Shown piece after piece: positions 47,878-56,458 of a stretch of 64,000 nucleotides of DNA. The stretch's first letter is position 1. Each line of letters begins with the position of its first letter. Below the pieces are notes generated by a model. The model was not told the DNA's origin, searched no databases, and worked only from the letters and a program-made list of their open reading frames with translations. A program made the translations under genes and the position numbers. This DNA comes from Microgenomates group bacterium GW2011_GWC1_46_15 (GTDB lineage: Bacteria > Patescibacteria > Microgenomatia > UBA1400 > UBA12028), in the NCBI GenBank assembly GCA_001002285.1, contig LCLX01000001.1:124001-188000 (forward strand), given 5' to 3'.

Positions 47878-49164
47878 GTGAATCGAGTCACATCGATACT
47901 TCGTAGTATCTGGTCAACACACGAGTTACGGAAGAAACTGCTGTTTACCGCGGGCATGTTTTTGGTATTCAGACTTCTCGGCCATATCCCCGTTCCCTCT
48001 GTTGATATTCTTAGCCTCCGGGCATTATTCGCGCAAAGCCAACTTCTTGGAATGATTGATATTTTTTCCGGCGGAACGCTCGCGAATTTTTCGATTCTAG
48101 CAATCGGTATTAACCCCTACATCACTGCGTCTATCATCATGCAGTTAGCGACATTTTTGTTTCCAAAACTCAAAGAACTCTCCAAAGAAGGCGAGTCCGG
48201 CCGCGAGCTCATCAACCAGTACACGCGGTTGCTTACCGTTCCAGTCGCGGTCATTCAAAGCATTAGTGTATTGCTGATTCTCAACGGCCAATCGCTCATT
48301 CAAACAAAAGATCCACTACATATTGTCGCGATGATCTTCACATTGGTTGCGGGTTCACTTATCACGGTATGGATTGGTGAACTTATTACGTTGTACGGTA
48401 TCGGCAATGGTATTTCATTATTGATCTTTGCTGGAATTGTCGGCCGTGTACCAATTTCTGCGCTCCAAACATTATCGATTTCTCAAACAATCAATCCATT
48501 TATGCTGATTTTCATCGCGTTTATGGCGGTTGTTGTTATCGGACTGATGGTGTTTATGAATGAAGCCATCCGAAAAGTCCCCATTCAATACGCGACGCGC
48601 GCGCGCGGAAGCAGAACATACGGTGGACAGACAACTCACCTGCCGTTGCGCGTCAACCAGGCCGGCGTACTCCCCATCATTTTCGCGGTCTCATTTATGC
48701 TCGTTCCAAGTTTACTGGCGCGGGTTTTTCAGCAAGCAAATCAGCCGTTTTTGAACTCGATCGCGACAACCATGACTGCATGGTTCCAGCCGGGTTCGAT
48801 TGTGTACACCATCATCTACTTTGTGTTAGTCGTCGCCTTTACCTACTTCTCAACCGCGGTGTTGTTTAATCCCAAAGATTTGGCAGAAGACCTTAAGAAG
48901 AGTGGTGCCTTTATTCCAGGAATGCGTCCTGGAAAGCCAACAGAGAACTACTTAACATATGTCATTACAAGGATTACAATTGCGGGCGCTGTCTTTTTAG
49001 GAGTCGTCGCGATTCTGCCCTCCATTGCTCAGCAGTTTACTGGAATCTCGACGCTCACGATCGGTGGGACGGGGTTGTTGATCGTTGTGTCGGTTGTGTT
49101 GGAAACAGCCAAACAACTGCAGTCTATGCTGGTCGCGCAGCACTATGAACGGTTTTTATCGTAA
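47878..49164 (+). CDS. secY: Protein translocase subunit SecY
   Basis: 428 residues from a GTG at 47878 with GAAAGGGTAAG just upstream; an ATG at 47836 lies within rplO and is rejected. Ten TM helices, with GGTLANFSILAIGINPYITASIIMQL spanning the plug/TM2 region, here only partly listed, and the cytoplasmic loops PIQYATRARG and IPGMRPGKPTENYL. The core of the Sec translocon. SecE/SecG are not in this window. Confidence 0.98.
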   Translation: MNRVTSILRSIWSTHELRKKLLFTAGMFLVFRLLGHIPVPSVDILSLRALFAQSQLLGMIDIFSGGTLANFSILAIGINPYITASIIMQLATFLFPKLKELSKEGESGRELINQYTRLLTVPVAVIQSISVLLILNGQSLIQTKDPLHIVAMIFTLVAGSLITVWIGELITLYGIGNGISLLIFAGIVGRVPISALQTLSISQTINPFMLIFIAFMAVVVIGLMVFMNEAIRKVPIQYATRARGSRTYGGQTTHLPLRVNQAGVLPIIFAVSFMLVPSLLARVFQQANQPFLNSIATTMTAWFQPGSIVYTIIYFVLVVAFTYFSTAVLFNPKDLAEDLKKSGAFIPGMRPGKPTENYLTYVITRITIAGAVFLGVVAILPSIAQQFTGISTLTIGGTGLLIVVSVVLETAKQLQSMLVAQHYERFLS

Positions 49165-49188
49165 ACGGAACAAAACAGGAGACTATAT

Positions 49189-49731
49189 ATGTTAAAACTT
49201 ATTTTGATCGGCATTCAGGGAGCCGGAAAATCAACACAAGGAAACTTATTGTCGCAGAAACTCGACATTCCCTACTTGTCTAGCGGACACATTTTCCGCG
49301 AAATGGCAAAGGAAAAAACCCCGCTCGGCCGGTTTTTGAAAGAAACAATGAACGCGGGCGCGCTTATTCCCGACGACAAAACAATCGAAATTATCGAAGA
49401 GTACTTAGCCAAACCCGAGTATGCAAAAGGATACATTTTAGATGGATTCCCACGCACAACCAAACAGGCCGAGATCTTTTCGAACGGCGTAGACAAAGTG
49501 ATTTATCTCAAAGTTTCTGATAAAGAAGCGCTGTGGAGGATCTCTGGGCGTATGAGTGACCGTGAAGACGAAACGCTCATGGCAATCCGCAAGCGCATCG
49601 AACTGTTTCACGAGTTTACGGAGCCGGTAATCGCGTACTACGGATCACAAGGAAGACTGGTTGAGGTAGACGGAGAACGGGACATTCAGGAAATCTTTAA
49701 TGACATCCTCACACATGTTGAAGCAAAGTGA
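49189..49731 (+). CDS. adk: Short, lid-less adenylate kinase
   Basis: 180 residues. P-loop GIQGAGKST (usually GxPGAGKGT), the SSGHIFREM/NMP-binding region, DGFPRTTKQAE and RKRIELF are present. The usual LID domain is missing: GRMSDRED runs directly into TLMAIRKR, where the long-type enzyme has about 38 more residues. The Gln in the P-loop and the last Ser of GKST are also unusual. It is in the usual secY-adk-map order, so identity as Adk is favoured, though a related NMP kinase activity cannot be excluded. Confidence 0.85.
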   Translation: MLKLILIGIQGAGKSTQGNLLSQKLDIPYLSSGHIFREMAKEKTPLGRFLKETMNAGALIPDDKTIEIIEEYLAKPEYAKGYILDGFPRTTKQAEIFSNGVDKVIYLKVSDKEALWRISGRMSDREDETLMAIRKRIELFHEFTEPVIAYYGSQGRLVEVDGERDIQEIFNDILTHVEAK

Positions 49732-50488
49732 TAACGAGCGTATTTCTGCGATGCGTGAAGGCGGTAAAATTCTCGCTCGCGTTCGTGAAGAGATTGTCCG
49801 AACAATACAACCAGGGGTTTCATTTGAAGAGCTTGAACAGACCGCGCAACTATGGCTCAAAAAACTCCGAGCAGAACCTTCTTTTCCAACCGTTGAAGGA
49901 TACCAATGGGCGACGTGTATCACTAAAAATGAAGGGTGTTGCCATGGGATCCCCAAGAATGGCGTTGTTAACAACGGCGACATTATGACCATAGACACGG
50001 GGGCGTTGTACAAAGGCTATCATACCGATACCTCGATTACCGTATGCGCGGGGACGTGCACAAAAGAGGTTCTGCGTTTTCTTGAAGTTGGCCGCCAGGC
50101 GTTAAAAGCCGCTATTGCCCGGGTTTTACCTGGAAACACTATCTACGTGGTAAGCCAGGCAATGCAAGATGTCATTGAGAAGGCGGGGTACCGGTCTGTG
50201 TACCAGCTTACAGGGCATGGAATTGGCAAAACGCTCCACATGCTCCCCAACATTCCGTGTTATGCAGACGAACGGAGCAAAAAGGACATTATTCAGGAGG
50301 GGCAGACGCTTGCGATTGAGCCCATGTACGCCTGGGGAAATCCCACGTTGGCGCTTGGGAAAGACGGCTGGACGTATGAAACCGTAGACAAGTCCTTGAC
50401 TGGGATGTTTGAACACACTGTGGTTGCGTGGAACGATGGCCCAGAGGTGCTAACGGATTCCCCTCTTGAGAAAGGTCAAGGCATCTGA
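49715..50488 (+). CDS. map: Methionine aminopeptidase, type I
   Basis: 257 residues from the ATG at 49715, overlapping adk by 17 bases. Metal ligands of the pita-bread fold are recognisable: Asp in DTGALYKG and HTDTSIT, His in TGHGIGKTLH, Glu in AIEPMY and Glu in FEHTVV. NEGCCHGIP carries the active-site His. It removes N-terminal Met. Confidence 0.96.
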   Translation: MLKQSDNERISAMREGGKILARVREEIVRTIQPGVSFEELEQTAQLWLKKLRAEPSFPTVEGYQWATCITKNEGCCHGIPKNGVVNNGDIMTIDTGALYKGYHTDTSITVCAGTCTKEVLRFLEVGRQALKAAIARVLPGNTIYVVSQAMQDVIEKAGYRSVYQLTGHGIGKTLHMLPNIPCYADERSKKDIIQEGQTLAIEPMYAWGNPTLALGKDGWTYETVDKSLTGMFEHTVVAWNDGPEVLTDSPLEKGQGI

Positions 50489-50549
50489 TAGAATGCGCAA
50501 AGCCTCAAAGGAGGCATTGTTTTTCTTTGCTAAAAACACATTGGAGGAT

Positions 50550-50789
50550 ATGGCAGATAAGCAGGATATATTTGAAGTCGAAGGAGAAGTACTTGAGGTG
50601 CTTCCCAACATGATGTTCCGTGTCATGGTGAAGTCGGGCCCGGAAGACTTGGTTGGAAGAATGCTCCTGTGCACACTCGCTGGAAAAATGCGGATGTACA
50701 GAATCAGGGTTTTACTCGGAGATATGATCAAGGCAGAAGTATCGAAGTATGACATGTCGAGAGGTAGAATTACGTTTAGAGTGAAGTAA
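50550..50789 (+). CDS. infA: Translation initiation factor IF-1
   Basis: 79 residues from the ATG at 50550, giving the usual opening with IFEVEGEVLEVLPN. OB-fold motifs MMFRVMVKSG, AGKMRMYRIRVLLGD and YDMSRGRITFRVK are clear. About four extra residues sit in the loop after KSG. GGAGG is only two bases from this ATG, closer than normal; no better start gives the family N-terminus. Confidence 0.94.
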   Translation: MADKQDIFEVEGEVLEVLPNMMFRVMVKSGPEDLVGRMLLCTLAGKMRMYRIRVLLGDMIKAEVSKYDMSRGRITFRVK

Positions 50790-50791
50790 CT

Positions 50792-50905
50792 ATGAAAGTA
50801 AAAGCATCAATTAAACCACGGTGTAAAGACTGCAAAGCGGTCCGTCGCCATGGCAAGCGATACATTGTCTGTAAAAACCCCAAACATAAACAGAGGCAAG
50901 GATAA
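50792..50905 (+). CDS. rpmJ: Ribosomal protein L36
   Basis: 37 residues, too short for common ORF cut-offs. KVKASIKPRCKDCKAVRRHG and IVCKNPKHKQRQG give the zinc site C-x-x-C...C...H. The standard position is infA-rpmJ-rpsM, two bases after infA. Confidence 0.96.
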   Translation: MKVKASIKPRCKDCKAVRRHGKRYIVCKNPKHKQRQG

Positions 50906-50908
50906 ATC

Positions 50909-51337
50909 ATGCCCCGTATCGTAGGAATTGATATACCAGTACAGAAAAAAACATACGTTGCGTTGACATACGTGTACGGCGTTGGACGGCACAATGTCCG
51001 AGACATTTTGAAAGAAGCACATGTTGACGGCGACAAACGCGCAAAAGACTTAACGGTTGATGAAATCGCACGTCTTCAGCGCATTTTAGATAAAGTAAAT
51101 ACCGAGGGAAACCTCCGCAGAATGATCCGCGAAAATATTGAACGACTTAAGCGGATTGGATCATACCGCGGCGGACGGCATATGCACGGGCTTCCGGTCC
51201 GTGGACAGCGGACACGCGTGAATGCCCGCACACGCAAGGGTAAGAAAAAGACGGTTGGAGCGCTTACAAAAGAGGCGGCAGAGAAACTTGGAGTGGTAGC
51301 GCCAGCAGACGCAGAAAAAACAAAAGAAAAGAAGTAG
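50909..51337 (+). CDS. rpsM: Ribosomal protein S13
   Basis: 142 residues (usual about 120). Opening RIVGIDIPVQKKTYVALTYVYG, the GSYRGGRHMHGLPVRGQRTRVNARTRKG region and a Lys-rich tail. Forms bridge B1a and binds near the P-site. Confidence 0.97.
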   Translation: MPRIVGIDIPVQKKTYVALTYVYGVGRHNVRDILKEAHVDGDKRAKDLTVDEIARLQRILDKVNTEGNLRRMIRENIERLKRIGSYRGGRHMHGLPVRGQRTRVNARTRKGKKKTVGALTKEAAEKLGVVAPADAEKTKEKK

Positions 51338-51357
51338 CGCGTGAAAGGTAGATAGAT

Positions 51358-51744
51358 ATGGCAGATGAAACAACACCAATAAAAAAAGTGAAGCGGCACG
51401 TTCCAAAAGGACATATGTACGTGCAGGCGACATTTAATAACACGATCGCAACAGTGACGGACGAACAGGGAAACACGCTCTGCTGGGGATCCACAGGAAA
51501 CGCTGGATTTTCTGGATCGAGAAAATCAACACCATACGCCGCAACGATGAGTGTTGAAAAAGCAGTATCAAAAGCAAAAGAGTTTGGAATGCGGTACATG
51601 GACGTGTTTATCAAAGGCCCAGGACCGGGCCGTGATGCAGCGCTTCGTGCGGTGCGTGCGGCAGGCATTCAAGTGTCCATGATCGCGGACGTTACACCGA
51701 TTCCACACAATGGCACAAAACCAAGAAAGTTGAGACATGGCTAG
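51358..51744 (+). CDS. rpsK: Ribosomal protein S11
   Basis: 128 residues. Contains HVQATFNNTIATVTDEQGN-type start, GFSGSRKSTPYAA, KGPGPGRDAALRA and the IPHNGTKPRKLRHG end. Eight-base overlap with rpsD. Confidence 0.97.
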   Translation: MADETTPIKKVKRHVPKGHMYVQATFNNTIATVTDEQGNTLCWGSTGNAGFSGSRKSTPYAATMSVEKAVSKAKEFGMRYMDVFIKGPGPGRDAALRAVRAAGIQVSMIADVTPIPHNGTKPRKLRHG

Positions 51745-52345
51745 ACGGACAGGACCAAAAAACAGATTAGCGCGCAGAATTGGGGCAGATCTTGGTCTCA
51801 AAACGAACGCGCTCAAAACAAACCGTCGCATCAACATCCGGCCGGGACTGCACGGGAAAAAGCAGCGCCGCAAAGGGACAGAGTACGGTGAACAGCTTAC
51901 AGAAAAACAAAAAGTGAAGTTTATCTATGGTGTTTTAGAAAAACAGTTGCGCAAGTTGTATGAAAAAGCGACAAAAACACCAGCATCAACAGGGAAAGTT
52001 CTTCTCTCACTGCTTGAGCGGAGGTTGGACAACGTGGTGTATCGGCTTGGATTTGCGCCAACCCGCGCTGCTGCCCGCCAAATGACCGCGCATGGACAAG
52101 TCAGAGTAAATGGAGCAAAGGTGAGTATCCCATCCTACTCGGTAACGATTGGAGAGGTCATCTCGCTGTCGGACAAAGGAATGAAGATTCCGGTTGTCGC
52201 AGAGTTATTGAAAGAAAAAGATAAGGCAGTTCCAGGATGGTTGGAACGCAGTGCGGCGGTTGGAAAAGTTTCCCGCCTTCCTGAAAGAGAAGAGATTGAC
52301 GCAGGTATTAATGAGCAGCTGATTGTTGAGTTCTACAGCCGCTAA
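51737..52345 (+). CDS. rpsD: Ribosomal protein S4
   Basis: 202 residues. No N-terminal Cys zinc site is visible in the opening ARRTGPKNRLARR. The S4 domain (LERRLDNVVYRLGFAPTRAAARQ, then VRVNG) is intact and the end reads IVEFYSR. Confidence 0.97.
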   Translation: MARRTGPKNRLARRIGADLGLKTNALKTNRRINIRPGLHGKKQRRKGTEYGEQLTEKQKVKFIYGVLEKQLRKLYEKATKTPASTGKVLLSLLERRLDNVVYRLGFAPTRAAARQMTAHGQVRVNGAKVSIPSYSVTIGEVISLSDKGMKIPVVAELLKEKDKAVPGWLERSAAVGKVSRLPEREEIDAGINEQLIVEFYSR

Positions 52346-52348
52346 TAT

Positions 52349-52444
52349 GTGTCGAAGAACAAAGGTATTGAAAAGTATACGTTGTTGATTGAAACAGAAG
52401 TGCGCCAGATGGTAGATGGAGCACGGGACCCAATCAACATATAA
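52349..52444 (+). CDS. Possible 31-residue ORF between rpsD and rpoA
   Basis: A GTG three bases after the rpsD stop opens a 31-codon frame ending just before the rpoA ribosome-binding site. Product begins SKNKGIEKYTLLIETEV and ends GARDPINI. Spacing fits an operon gene, but no ribosome-binding site is seen and the frame is too short to judge coding potential. Confidence 0.25.
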   Translation: MSKNKGIEKYTLLIETEVRQMVDGARDPINI

Positions 52445-52461
52445 AAGAAAAGGAGACTACC

Positions 52462-53382
52462 ATGATCCAACCAACATTTACCGTCGCTGAAGAGCAGAAA
52501 AAAGACGGATACGCGAAACTCGTTCTTGAGCCATTGGCACAAGGATACGGGCATACGCTTGGGAACGCATTGCGCAGAGTCATGCTTTCTTCGTTGCCTG
52601 GTTTTGCCATTACATCGGTAAAAATTCAGGGCGTGAATCATCAATTCACAACGCTCGAAGGGCTTCGTGAAGATATCGTCGAACTTGTCCTCAACATCAA
52701 ACAGATCCGCCTCCGTTCAACAGTGAACAGCGCGGTTACACTGAAAATTGATGTTAAAGGAAAATCTGAAGTCACGGCAAAAGACATTGAAGCGCCAGCG
52801 GGTGTTGAAGTTGTGAACAAAGACCTCCACCTCGCTTCGTTGTCCGACAAAACCGGTCTGCACGTTGAGTTAACGGCAGAACCCGGCGTTGGATACTCAA
52901 TGGAAAGCGAGCGCAGAAGTTCCACAATTGGTATTATCCCAGTGGATGCGTTGTTCTCGCCTGTCGTAAAAGTTGCATACTCTATTGAGTCAACACGCGT
53001 TGGCCGCAGAACAGACTTTGACAAACTCGTTCTTCAGGTGTGGACAAATGGAACGATCGAGCCAAAGGCGGCGCTGGATGAAGCGGCAAAGATTTTGGTT
53101 GCCCATTTCCAACAGGTGTATAACCCAATGATTGTTGAAGCGGTTGAAGAGGGTAAACCAGTTATGGCGGGACAGTTGGGTGACGCGATGAAGTTGACTG
53201 TCGAAGAGTTAGATCTTCCAACACGTATCGCGAACGCATTGCGCAAGGGCGGATACAAAACGGTTGAGGACCTCATAAAAGCAACACGCGGCGAAATCGC
53301 AAAGGTGAAAAATCTTGGTGAGAAAAGTGTAAAAACCGTTGAAGACGGTGTCAATAAGAAAGGATTCTCGCTCAAAGACTAG
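52462..53382 (+). CDS. rpoA: RNA polymerase alpha subunit
   Basis: 306 residues, slightly short. The N-terminal dimerisation domain has EPLAQGYGHTLGNALRRVMLSSLPG and the TLEGLREDIVELVLNIK motif. The C-terminal domain (LDLPTRIANALRKGGYKTVEDL and KNLGEKSVK) is present. AAAAGGAGACTACC precedes the ATG. Confidence 0.98.
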   Translation: MIQPTFTVAEEQKKDGYAKLVLEPLAQGYGHTLGNALRRVMLSSLPGFAITSVKIQGVNHQFTTLEGLREDIVELVLNIKQIRLRSTVNSAVTLKIDVKGKSEVTAKDIEAPAGVEVVNKDLHLASLSDKTGLHVELTAEPGVGYSMESERRSSTIGIIPVDALFSPVVKVAYSIESTRVGRRTDFDKLVLQVWTNGTIEPKAALDEAAKILVAHFQQVYNPMIVEAVEEGKPVMAGQLGDAMKLTVEELDLPTRIANALRKGGYKTVEDLIKATRGEIAKVKNLGEKSVKTVEDGVNKKGFSLKD

Positions 53383-53417
53383 TTTTTAATAACTAGGCGG
53401 ATAGAAGAACAACGCAT

Positions 53418-53864
53418 ATGAGACACCGACTTGCAGGAAGAACACTCGGAAGAAACACCAATCAGCGTAAAAAGCTGTTCAAAAACTTGGTGAGTTCGCT
53501 CATCGTGCACGGTGAGATCAAAACAACCGAAGCACGCGCGAAAGCTATCCGTGGCGTTGTGGATAAAATGATCCACAGAGCACAAGAGGGTACTATCGCG
53601 GCCCGCAGAGTGCTTGCGAAGTTCTTTGGCAAGAACGATATGGTGAATCGCCTTGTTGATGAGATTGCGCCGGCTATGAAAGATCGTACGAGTGGATTTA
53701 CACGTATTCTTCATCTCGAAAACCGCAGGGGAGACGATGCGTTATTGGTGAAGATGGAGCTTGTTGTTAAGCCAGCGCCTCGAGTTATGCCAGAAAAGAA
53801 AGTGATAAAAAAGACGGTGAAAAAGGGTGTGGCTCCGTCTGCTGAAAAGAAAGTGGAAAAGTAA
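53418..53864 (+). CDS. rplQ: Ribosomal protein L17 with basic tail
   Basis: 148 residues (usual about 125). Opening RHRLAGRTLGRNTNQRKKLFKNL and the TTEARAKAIRGVVDKMI motif are typical. The last 30 residues are Lys/Val-rich (KKVIKKTVKKGV). Abuts rplM with no gap. Confidence 0.96.
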   Translation: MRHRLAGRTLGRNTNQRKKLFKNLVSSLIVHGEIKTTEARAKAIRGVVDKMIHRAQEGTIAARRVLAKFFGKNDMVNRLVDEIAPAMKDRTSGFTRILHLENRRGDDALLVKMELVVKPAPRVMPEKKVIKKTVKKGVAPSAEKKVEK

Positions 53865-54308
53865 ATGAGAACACTTACGTTTATGCAAAAACCAGCAGGA
53901 CTCAAGCGCGAATGGAAGCTTGTTGACGTCAAAGGCAAAGTGCTTGGTGATGTCGCTCCGGAAATCGCGAGAATGCTGTTGGGAAAGACAAAGTCGACAT
54001 ACACTCCGCACATTGACTGTGGAGATTATGTTATCGTCATCAACGCAAGACACGTTGTGGTGACGGGCAAAAAAGAAAACACTAAGATGTACTACCTGCA
54101 CTCGGGATTCCCCGGCGGGTTGAGAAAAGAAACATTCGCGCAGGTGATGGAGAAAAATCCAGCACGCATTATCGAGCACGCTGTTCGTGGAATGTTGCCA
54201 AAAAATAAATTGCTCACGCCGCGTATGAGAAGAATGAAAGTGTTTAGTGAAGCAGAACATACATATGCAGATAAGTTTGGCAAAGCACACACGAAAGCGG
54301 AAAAATAA
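53865..54308 (+). CDS. rplM: Ribosomal protein L13
   Basis: 147 residues. Contains WKLVDVKGKVLGDVAPEIARML, CGDYVIVINA and the LHSGFPGGLRKETFA motif. Start at 53865 is taken; a slightly later ATG (MQKPAGLKREWK) is possible. Confidence 0.97.
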   Translation: MRTLTFMQKPAGLKREWKLVDVKGKVLGDVAPEIARMLLGKTKSTYTPHIDCGDYVIVINARHVVVTGKKENTKMYYLHSGFPGGLRKETFAQVMEKNPARIIEHAVRGMLPKNKLLTPRMRRMKVFSEAEHTYADKFGKAHTKAEK

Positions 54309-54318
54309 CGGAGATACT

Positions 54319-54831
54319 ATGGCACAACCACGCATGAAAAAATCAGTTCCAATGAAAATTAAAAAAGTTGTAAAGGCTGTTGTTGCTCCACAAGGTGAGA
54401 CAGTAGCAGTAGTAGCGCAGACTGGAAAGCGCTCGGCCGATGTGCTCACGATCGCCATTGGTCGGCGTAAAACGGCAACCGCACGTGTCCGCTTGTCCCA
54501 CGGTGGAAATGTGTTTACCGTGAACGCAAAACCAGCAAAAGAATATTTTGGTTCTGTGGATCCATTCGGAGTCATTTTGATGCGGCCGTTTGTTTTCACT
54601 AACACCGTTGGAACATTTTCGCTCTCGGCAAAAGTAAATGGATCAGGAGTCCGCGCCCAACTGGATGCCGTCATTCATGGAGTGTCGCGCGCGCTTGTGA
54701 AAATTGATGAGTCACACAGAAAAACGTTGAAAGAACATGGTTTGTTGACCCGCGATGACCGCATGAAAGAGTCAAGAAAAATGGGCCAGGGCGGAAAAGC
54801 GCGCAAAGAGAAGCAGTCGCCAAAGCGTTAG
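54319..54831 (+). CDS. rpsI: Ribosomal protein S9 with N-terminal extension
   Basis: 170 residues (usual about 130). Start ATG 54319 (ACGGAGATACT upstream). The first 40 residues are a basic, Val/Lys-rich extension; the S9 core begins at IAIGRRKTATARVRL. The C-terminal tail KARKEKQSPKR reaches the P-site tRNA, with the usual terminal KR. Last gene of the supercluster. Confidence 0.96.
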   Translation: MAQPRMKKSVPMKIKKVVKAVVAPQGETVAVVAQTGKRSADVLTIAIGRRKTATARVRLSHGGNVFTVNAKPAKEYFGSVDPFGVILMRPFVFTNTVGTFSLSAKVNGSGVRAQLDAVIHGVSRALVKIDESHRKTLKEHGLLTRDDRMKESRKMGQGGKARKEKQSPKR

Positions 54832-54853
54832 TTTCCACATTTCACTGTGTTTT

Positions 54854-56368
54854 TCATTGTGTCGGAATACAGTACCCCATCGCCTCAGTAATGTGATGTT
54901 TTTCAATGTGGAGTTTTTGTTCCATGTCCGCGATGGTTTGTGCCACGCGCGCCAGGATAACATATCTCCTTGGGGACAAGTGATGAAGATCGGCTGCTGT
55001 GTCAAGCGTTGTTTGTGCCTCTGTGGTGAATCTACAGTATTTTTGAACCTCTCCACTTTGCATTTCCCCATTTGCGCTGATGTGCGCTCCCGTAAACCGT
55101 TGCTTTTGAAGGAGTTGTGCGGCGAGTACCTGATTTTTAAGTTTCTCAAACTCAAGTTTTTGTGTACGTTCATCACCTTTTTCAAGATGAAACGATTCTT
55201 CATGAATGAAAAGGTGAAGGTCAATCCGCTCCATGACTGCATGTTTTAATTTATTGGCATATCTACGGATGTCCGCGGCTGAGCACGCGCATCGTTTGGT
55301 TGTGCTGTACCGGTATCCGCATGGGCATGGATTTGCCGTTGCAAACAAAAGAAACCGCGAGTGGTGCGGGATACTTCTAACCCCCGACCGCAGTGGTAAA
55401 ATCCCGTACTCTATACACGGTTTGAGCGTGTGAAGAAGAGCGGATGGAAACTCAGCAAACTCATCGGCATACACAATACCATGGTGCGCCAGAAGGAGCT
55501 GTCCTGGCTGTTTTTTTGCCATACTTCCAAATACAACTGAGGGAGGAGAGGTGGGGTATATAGTGAGGAAAGGGGGTATGCCGTGTTGGAGTTGGGCGGC
55601 ATCTTGACCTCCGGCCGAGTACACCGCGGAAACTTCTTCAATATTCTCCTGTGAAAGTGGTGGCATGAGGGCGTGAAGATATGTGCTGAGGAGTGTTTTT
55701 CCTCTCCCGGGGCTTCCAAGAAGGAAACAATGGTGTCCTCCCGCCGCCGCGATCGCGGTTGCCCGCTTTGCTACGCCGTTTCCGGAAATAAAAGGAGGAT
55801 CGAGTTGAGCTACTTTTTGAGTAGATTTTTGAGATGGCGCAAACGGCACAAGTTTTTTCTCATTTCGTAGATGCGCAATGATTTCTAAAAGGTGGGAACA
55901 TAAAAAAATCGAACCTGTTTGTTGAGGAAGAATGTCCCCCTCATTATCTTTTGGCACGTACAGATTTGTATATCCAACCTTTTTTGCAAGATAAATAAGC
56001 GCGGTGGCTCCTCCAACCCCGCGGATCTCTCCATTTAACCCAAGCCCGCCAAACACGAGTGTGTTTTGCAGAAGAGGGGGAATGAGTCCATTTGCCACAA
56101 GAATACCGAGCGCGATAGGAAGATCGTACGAAGGTCCAGACTTTGGAATGGTTGAAGGTGAAAGGTTGATGAGCGTTTTCTTTGCGCGAATGGATATTCC
56201 AACATTGCGCAGCGCGGAACGAATCCGCTCCTTACTTTCCTGAATTTCCTTGTTCGCTAACCCAACAATATGGGTGTATGGAAGGCCCATCGAGGACACA
56301 TCCACCTCAACGCGTACAAGATATGGGGAAAATCCATCAAGACCGGCTGAACGTATGGTACACAACAT
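54854..56368 (-). CDS. comM: YifB/ComM-family Mg-chelatase-like AAA ATPase
   Basis: 504 residues from the ATG at 56368, giving the family N-terminus (RSAGLDGFSPYLVRVEVDV); a TTG at 56428 would add 20 residues with no match. N-terminal ChlI-like domain has VGLANKEIQESKERIRSALRN. The AAA+ core has Walker A GSPGRGKTLL, sensor FATANPCPCGY, and a C-terminal helical domain ending YCIPTQ. ComM assists branch migration during natural transformation. Convergent with rpsI, 22 bases apart. Confidence 0.95.
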   Translation of the reverse strand: MLCTIRSAGLDGFSPYLVRVEVDVSSMGLPYTHIVGLANKEIQESKERIRSALRNVGISIRAKKTLINLSPSTIPKSGPSYDLPIALGILVANGLIPPLLQNTLVFGGLGLNGEIRGVGGATALIYLAKKVGYTNLYVPKDNEGDILPQQTGSIFLCSHLLEIIAHLRNEKKLVPFAPSQKSTQKVAQLDPPFISGNGVAKRATAIAAAGGHHCFLLGSPGRGKTLLSTYLHALMPPLSQENIEEVSAVYSAGGQDAAQLQHGIPPFLTIYPTSPPSVVFGSMAKKQPGQLLLAHHGIVYADEFAEFPSALLHTLKPCIEYGILPLRSGVRSIPHHSRFLLFATANPCPCGYRYSTTKRCACSAADIRRYANKLKHAVMERIDLHLFIHEESFHLEKGDERTQKLEFEKLKNQVLAAQLLQKQRFTGAHISANGEMQSGEVQKYCRFTTEAQTTLDTAADLHHLSPRRYVILARVAQTIADMEQKLHIEKHHITEAMGYCIPTQ

Positions 56369-56458
56369 ACCATCCGTTATACACGGCACACCGAACAAAC
56401 AGCGTACGAAATGTGTTTTGCCCGCCAATTACTCGAGAAAGATGGCCAGAGTTGAGCG

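Noticed and set aside
53742..54674. 310-codon antisense frame across rplM and rpsI
   Set aside because: The sense strand carries two clear ribosomal proteins; the antisense product has no recognisable domain.
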